Positions 59,083 to 64,000 of a stretch of 64,000 nt of DNA are shown here, piece after piece. How positions within the stretch are numbered: the first letter of the stretch is position 1; every line of letters begins with the position of its first letter. The translations under genes and the position numbers were made by a program. The notes beneath the pieces were generated by a model. That model saw only the letters and a list, made by a program, of their open reading frames with translations. It did not search any database and was not told the origin of the DNA. The stretch is from Nigrospora sphaerica. Its lineage: Eukaryota > Ascomycota > Sordariomycetes > Amphisphaeriales > Apiosporaceae. The stretch is taken from the NCBI GenBank assembly GCA_018287875.1, contig JAGVVL010000009.1, forward strand, positions 2,170,001 through 2,234,000, in the 5' to 3' direction.

Positions 59083-61402
59083 GATGTGCTTCCAAAAACG
59101 AGGGGGGTGTTCAGGTACTGGAATGGGCAAACGACGATTAGAATCGAGGCCGAAACAGAGGAGAGGCCGGCTCACTGGACTGGTGTGTCTGGTGACCCTG
59201 AAGGAGAGCTGGGACGGGATAGGAACGGGAACGGTTGCGTCAGTATGGAGTTATCAGCCAGAAGGTTCCTGGAGCTCAGCGCCCGCCTTTAGCCCCTCCA
59301 GCTTCCCGAGCCCCTCCAACTATAATAGGTGCGGGGCTAGCGCCCGTAACTTCGGCACCGGATCCTCGAAGTACTCTATCTACCACTTTCATATGTGTAC
59401 TTTGCGGAATGGGTTCACTGGTTAATGCGCTGTGAATGGAATCGCTAGGTGCCCGTCTAATATCGAATCATGCAGCCAGCGTAATTTGTAAGTATGTGCA
59501 GGCACGATATCAAAGAGTAAGCTGCCACGAGCGCTTCTCGGGTGCGAGTACCTTATCACGTAGGTACTTTTAGTGTCTTCAGTGTAATGCATTGTCCTGA
59601 TGCCTCAGTTACCCAGCATCGTAGCTACTTCTTATCTACTGGATGAACCTCCTTGTGTTCGGATGGCTTGGCAACCACCTCTCTGGTCTTACTCTCTTTA
59701 CGACATGAAGGAGACTCGACCACAAGAAAGCCACAACTCGTGTGCCTAGATTTTCCGACCACTAGCTGCGCTATATCTTCATGGAATATCGATTGGGTTC
59801 GAGTTAGGCGAGAACGAGAGATAACCCTACATTCGCGACAATATCGCCCAGAAGACACCATCTTACAGTAGAACTTCTCCGAGCAGCAGGCCTTCAGAAA
59901 AGCGAGATGCCGATACCCATGGGTGTTGTTACAAACTGCACTTCCTTTGGTTGGGTCAGCCCAGCTATTCGTGGGTCTTATTGCTCCGAGATCCATTGTG
60001 ATGACTTCATTGATGAACCCCGAGACCTACGACTAACACCACGTGAGCATGGATTTGAGTACCTAACGTATCTAATGGGTGCAAGCCACGGGGAGATGAG
60101 ACTCACGACAGCCTCGGATACTTCAGAGCCCAACAGGAGTTTGTATGCTTGTTTTCGGATAAGCTTGTGTCCATAGTCTAACATGTTTCTTGGCAAAATT
60201 GTAACATGCACGACGTGTTTCCTGCTCAATCCCAAGACGGGTCTCGTGCGGCTGGAGGAGGTTCAACACGGGCGATAACGAGGCCGGTGTAAGGATCTAT
60301 AAAATGGGAGCAAGATAATGGTTTATAGAGGACAGCTACTTACATATCTTGTTGCATGCCATTCTTTCTATAAACTGGAAGGCAAGAAACACACCTGTAT
60401 ATTAAACCATGGAAGAATTCCGCCAGCTCCATACTGTATTTCTCAATAACCGAGGTGCCCACGTCAACAGTCACCTTCAGTGACTGTTTACCCCCAATTC
60501 TGGTAACTTGCTAGGCACAAGTCGCGGTATCCACGAGGTTTCTTAAACGAGAGGTATATATAAAGTGGACAGGAGAGTCTGTTAGATCCTGGCTCGGCTT
60601 CCTTGTTTTGTTTCTCAGAGATACCAACTCTCGTGGTCGTCAATAGCAGCCATGGCATTCCTCCACGATGTATACGCTGCCCTCCACAATCAACTACTCT
60701 AACAATCCCTCACCCAAGTCCGCAATGCCATATGTGAAAGTACTGAGGCATTGGAAAGAGATGGTAGAGATGGAAGCCTCGGTGATAGGCCCCGGGGGTC
60801 CCGGACGGGACCGGAATGGGTTTCTACACTGCGTTACAAGAGAGCCACAACTACATGTATCGCATCATATCGGCAACCGGAAGCATCCTATGCAGCCATG
60901 ATGTACACATAATGACCCACGCCCGGAAGTTTGGATGACTACCTACCTAGGCAAATGAGTCCAGTACTGACAAACTTGGTGGTTCTGTTGGATGTGTGCA
61001 ACATGTAGCGTCCCAGCACGTTTCGTCATGAAAAGCGTCTAGTACGCATCCTGTATTTGTATCTGAAAATGCAAACGATACTTTGGGCACTGCTCATGAA
61101 TCCCATGTCCGTCGGCGCCGGGAGGACTCGCACCCGGGAGATAACCAAACCCACTTCCCAATTGCAGCAGAAACCTTGCCACTGGTAAAAAAACAACCAA
61201 TCGAATGCATGCGGCCCCCCAAAACGCCGCCCAAACGCCCATGCCCGGCTTAGAACCTCCCCACGCTATGCAAGGTTCAAGCGAGACGGATGCCATGTCG
61301 TGCAGAGCCGTGAAAGCCCGAAATAAAACGCCCCCATTTCTTCCCTTTTCTCTAAAGAGTGCCGAGCGGTACTGGGTGCCCGCTTGCGACGCCACGGGGC
61401 CG
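59083..61402. other. Intergenic, AT-richer, with one possible orphan ORF
   Basis: This stretch has lower GC than the flanks. Apart from the candidate at 59996-59625, I see no gene. GGTAGGTA-type motifs lie at about 59561 and 60942 (ACTACCTACCTAGG). Confidence 0.45.
59625..59996 (-). CDS. Candidate orphan Cys-rich small protein
   Basis: An open frame of 123 codons with ATG at 59996. It contains GYRHLAFLKACCSEKFYC, GRYCRECRVIS and a Lys/Glu-rich tail, with about eight cysteines and no signal peptide. The CC..C..CxxC spacing could bind zinc. It could also be the last exon of a longer gene whose upstream part overlaps the frame at 60235-59978. I recognise no family, and a chance frame in AT-richer DNA is possible. 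Confidence 0.3.
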   Translation of the reverse strand: MDLGAIRPTNSWADPTKGSAVCNNTHGYRHLAFLKACCSEKFYCKMVSSGRYCRECRVISRSRLTRTQSIFHEDIAQLVVGKSRHTSCGFLVVESPSCRKESKTREVVAKPSEHKEVHPVDKK

Positions 61403-62193
61403 TCAGCAGAGGGCGTGCGACCGAGCGCCGGACCAGCCAAAGAAGCGCGCCACGCCGCCGTCGTCTCGCCTCGGGGCGTGGGGGGCCGCCGTCCCGGCGC
61501 ACAGCAGACAGCGCCGCTGCTCGCCGAGGGGGGAGACGGAGCAGTGCGCGCAGACGTGGCGCCCGCACGCGGCGCAGCCCGTGTCGAGGCCGGCGCCCGC
61601 GTCGTCCGTCTCCATGGCGTCGTCGTCGTCGTCCGTCGTCGCTGCTACCGTCTCGGCGGCGCGCAGCAGGTGTCCGCAGTCCTCGCAGTGGCTCGGCGCG
61701 TCCAGGGCCCCGTCGGCCGGCGACGGCCCGGGGGCGGAAGACGCCGTCCTCGGCCACGCCGAGGGGCTGGGCCCGGGCAGGTTCCAGAAGCTGTGGAGGG
61801 AGGGCTGCGCCGTCTGCGGAGCGGGCGCCGATACGGGCGCCGAGGGCGGGGGCGCCAGGGGCGGTGAAGGGCCTTGGCACGGCTGGTGGTGCTTCTGGGC
61901 GTCGTAGAGGAGGTCGAGGGTACGCTCTGGGCGAAGGAAGCATTGGGTGTCAGTCGGGACGGAAGTTCACAAGACGGGGAAGGCGGGGTTGACGGGTCCT
62001 TACGGTGTATCATGTGCTCCGACGGGCGTGAGTCCCGGTGCCTTTTCATAGTACGGCTGGGAAGATGGGCCGGTGTCGGGTGCCGCTGCAACAGGGCGTG
62101 GGCCGGCCCGATCTTGGTGGGCGAGCTGAAGCTGGACGACGACGACGAGCAGGAGAACTCGGACTCGGACCGCTTGCGCTTCAAGAAGGCCAT
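61403..62193 (-). CDS. CxxC-rich protein with a PIP-box-like motif
   Basis: The exons are 62193-62004 and 61926-61403 (77-nt intron), giving 237 residues. The N-terminus has KRKRSESE (NLS-like) and a Ser run. RTLDLLYDAQKHH (65-77) follows the splice junction. A Pro-rich linker leads to QPSLHSFW (104-111), which fits the PCNA-interacting consensus Qxx(I/L/M)xx(F/Y)(F/Y/W). The C-terminal third has four CxxC pairs: CEDC (144-147), CAAC (181-184), CAHC (189-192) and CLLC (203-206), separated by an acidic DDDDDAMETDD stretch. These could bind two zinc ions. I recognise no named family; a nuclear, DNA-metabolism-linked role is inference from the NLS-like and PIP-like motifs. Confidence 0.75.
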
Positions 62194-63528
62194 GGTGTAC
62201 GGATGCCAGGTTTCCAGGACGGGTGGGGATATTGTACGGAATGTATAGCTGTAGTTGCACGATGTCGAAGAAACTGGTCGTTACGGGTATGTAATCAATT
62301 GCAACACCAAGAAGACACCGACGTCAGGGGAGGGAAGAAAACGAAACTTGACGATGTCGGGCCTATTCGGCCATGGATGTAGAGATATGAGGTGAGGATC
62401 AATCTGTTCTAAGCCAGAGCGCTGGGACGGGATCGCCCATTATGGAGCCGCTCTGCGCCAGTACGAACGCGACGAGGCGCGACTTTACTGCCAGAATGGG
62501 CGCGCTTTCGCGTTAATGGGCCCCCACAACGGCCGCTTGTGGTGGCCGGGTTACGCGGTGGCGCATAATTGCGCCACAAATACCGACATTACATCTTTGG
62601 TGACCGAAAAGTATCGTACACGTACATACATACCTAAGTACGTTGTGCGCAAAGCACACAATTACTTACATACGCCTTGTATAACTACATAGGCCCGTAT
62701 TTATGATCAAGTCGATACGCATGTGCGGGCCCTGGGGACACGGATGGTACGTGCAGGATATACTTGTTAACCCTCTACGGTATATCGAGAACTTTCTCGG
62801 AACGAGGTCCGTAACGGCACGTAACCAATTATGTACTTGGGGATACGAAACCACGATACCGCGCTTCTAGTTTCCGAAGCATAGAAATTGCTGATTAAAT
62901 GGTAACGGGGACTTCTCTGGCGTTTGCCGTTACCATCCTTATGCCTCGTACCTTGGGCCGGCTACTCGAGAGAGGTAGGAAGTAAGCATCTACGTTGAAC
63001 GGGACAACGCCAACCATACCCCTTTGCCGTACGAACGCGGGGAAACAGGGTCGTGGAACGGTGGTCCGACCGATAATTACGCCGAAAAATTTCATACCGC
63101 TATATCGCCTTTGCCACAGCTGTCATGAGTTGCCGGCGAATCGCTATACCGTATACCTCTTGCGTTCCTGCAAGCCAAGCCTGCTCGTACATTAGGCCTT
63201 ACGATACCGTAACATCGGTTGCGGGGGGGACCCCGAAGTGGCAGGTCAGCAGTCGGCAGGACCGCAGGGCAATATTCTCATCCGAATTTTGACATTTCTT
63301 CAACGAAAGCTACTTTAGGTACTTTATATATTATTGTGTCCCGTCTCTATTGTCCGGGGTTCGGCGTTTTAGAGACCGCCATGGACGAGTCCGCGACCAA
63401 TACGTCGGGCGTCTTCACGCAGTATAGCCCCTGGCTCTCCAACACCCAGAGCAGTGTACGTCTCTCCCCCCCGACACCCACGGAGCCGAGCTGACCAGCT
63501 TGGACGCGTCCAGCTTTCCAGCTTTGTC
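62194..63528. other. Intergenic, divergent promoter region
   Basis: No supported gene. The stretch 62560-63340 is AT-richer, with TACGTAC-type repeats. It holds the 5' flanks of the CxxC-rich protein gene (minus) and of the FAD-oxidase-like gene (plus). Confidence 0.45.
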
Positions 63529-64000
63529 ATGCAAGGCATCACGTTCGTCGGTTCCCTGCTCCTGGCGGGCGCCAGCGGTGCCGCTCCGTCCGCCGGCTGC
63601 AAATGTTTCCCGGGCGATGCGTGCTGGCCCTCCGAGGCCGACTGGGCCCGTCTCAACGAGACGGTGGGCGGCCGGTTGGTTGCCACGGTGCCCCTGGCGC
63701 AGGCCTGTCACGACCCGACGTACGATGAGGACTTGTGTGCCAGCCTCCGCGAGCGCTGGCTGGACCCCGATCTCCAGTGAGTGCGCCACGAAAAGGCCTT
63801 ACCGCCGAGGGGGGTTGCCCCCCTTTCGGCGCTTCTGCGGTACGCTGACCCGGCCCTTTCACAGCATGGAGTCGTCCTCGTCCGTCATGGCGCCTTTCTT
63901 CGCCAACCAGAGCTGCGATCCCTTCCAACCGCGGGACTCGCCCTGCAGCGTCGGCACCTACGTGCGCTACGCCGTCAACGCCACCGACGACGGCGACGTG
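63529..64000 (+). CDS. Secreted FAD-linked oxidase-like protein, N-terminal part (cut by window edge)
   Basis: Exon 1 is 63529-63776 and exon 2 starts at 63865 and runs off the window (88-nt intron, GTGAGT and CACAG, in frame). A signal peptide (MQGITFVGSLLLAGASGAA) is followed by CKCFPGDACWPSEADWARLN, then GGRLVATVPLAQACHDP, MAPFFANQSCDPFQPRDSPC and YVRYAVNATDD. This is the typical start of fungal berberine-bridge/6-hydroxynicotine-oxidase-like flavoproteins, in which the FAD-binding segment follows; that part is outside the window. Such enzymes oxidise sugars or secondary metabolites. An upstream ATG (63379) is possible but would bury the signal peptide. Confidence 0.8.

Noticed and set aside
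61100..61175. tRNA-like T-arm (minus strand, GGTGCGAGTCC)
   Set aside because: No matching acceptor stem, D-arm or anticodon arm can be drawn.
63379..63453. Possible upstream exon before the FAD-oxidase-like gene
   Set aside because: It would place a hydrophilic stretch in front of a clear signal peptide.

Overview
This is a window of nuclear DNA from a filamentous ascomycete. Genes carry short introns (about 47-120 nt) with GTAAGT-type donors and CAG or TAG acceptors, lie on both strands without operons, and coding DNA is GC-rich. A dispersed single 5S rRNA gene, a HET-E-like NACHT-WD40 protein, a PL1 pectin lyase, a WSC-domain protein and a DUF3716-like protein all fit Pezizomycotina, most likely Sordariomycetes (inference). 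All gene models were spliced by hand from the sequence and each stated exon set stays in frame.

Left part (1-12 kb), accessory in character. A very large unrecognised protein on the minus strand (4556-261) ends in a Cys/His module resembling a papain-like peptidase. Then come a broken Tc1/mariner transposase start (6009-5707) and a complete NLR-type receptor (6406-10484): a HeLo/SesA-like N-terminus, a NACHT NTPase, and eleven almost identical 42-residue WD40 repeats that differ mainly at a few exposed positions, as in fungal allorecognition receptors. A minus-strand gene with a DUF3716-like cysteine pattern (12018-11085) follows.

Middle (12-29 kb) is about 17 kb in which I find no convincing gene. 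It leads into a G1 cyclin of the Cln/Puc1 type (29247-30449) with a pyrimidine-rich leader, a plausible 35-codon upstream ORF, and a cyclin-E-like phosphodegron in the protein. Another gene-poor stretch (30.5-37.3 kb) holds one 5S rRNA gene (33719-33837).

Right part (37-64 kb) is denser. It has a secreted pectin lyase, a membrane-anchored SGNH/GDSL hydrolase, a type-II WSC-domain protein, ribosomal protein uS5 (RPS2), a mitochondrial-type sulfurtransferase, the APC/C RING subunit Apc11, a conserved acidic protein of unknown role, a plasma-membrane Qa-SNARE of the Sso type with an unusual tail beyond its membrane anchor, a DUF423/TMEM256 membrane protein, a MEMO1 homologue, a CxxC-rich protein carrying a PCNA-binding-like motif, and the start of a secreted FAD-oxidase-like protein cut by the window edge. 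Most are housekeeping genes for translation, the cell cycle and exocytosis, mixed with secreted or surface proteins. Intergenic DNA is marked by recurring GGTAGGTA/TACCTAGG motifs.
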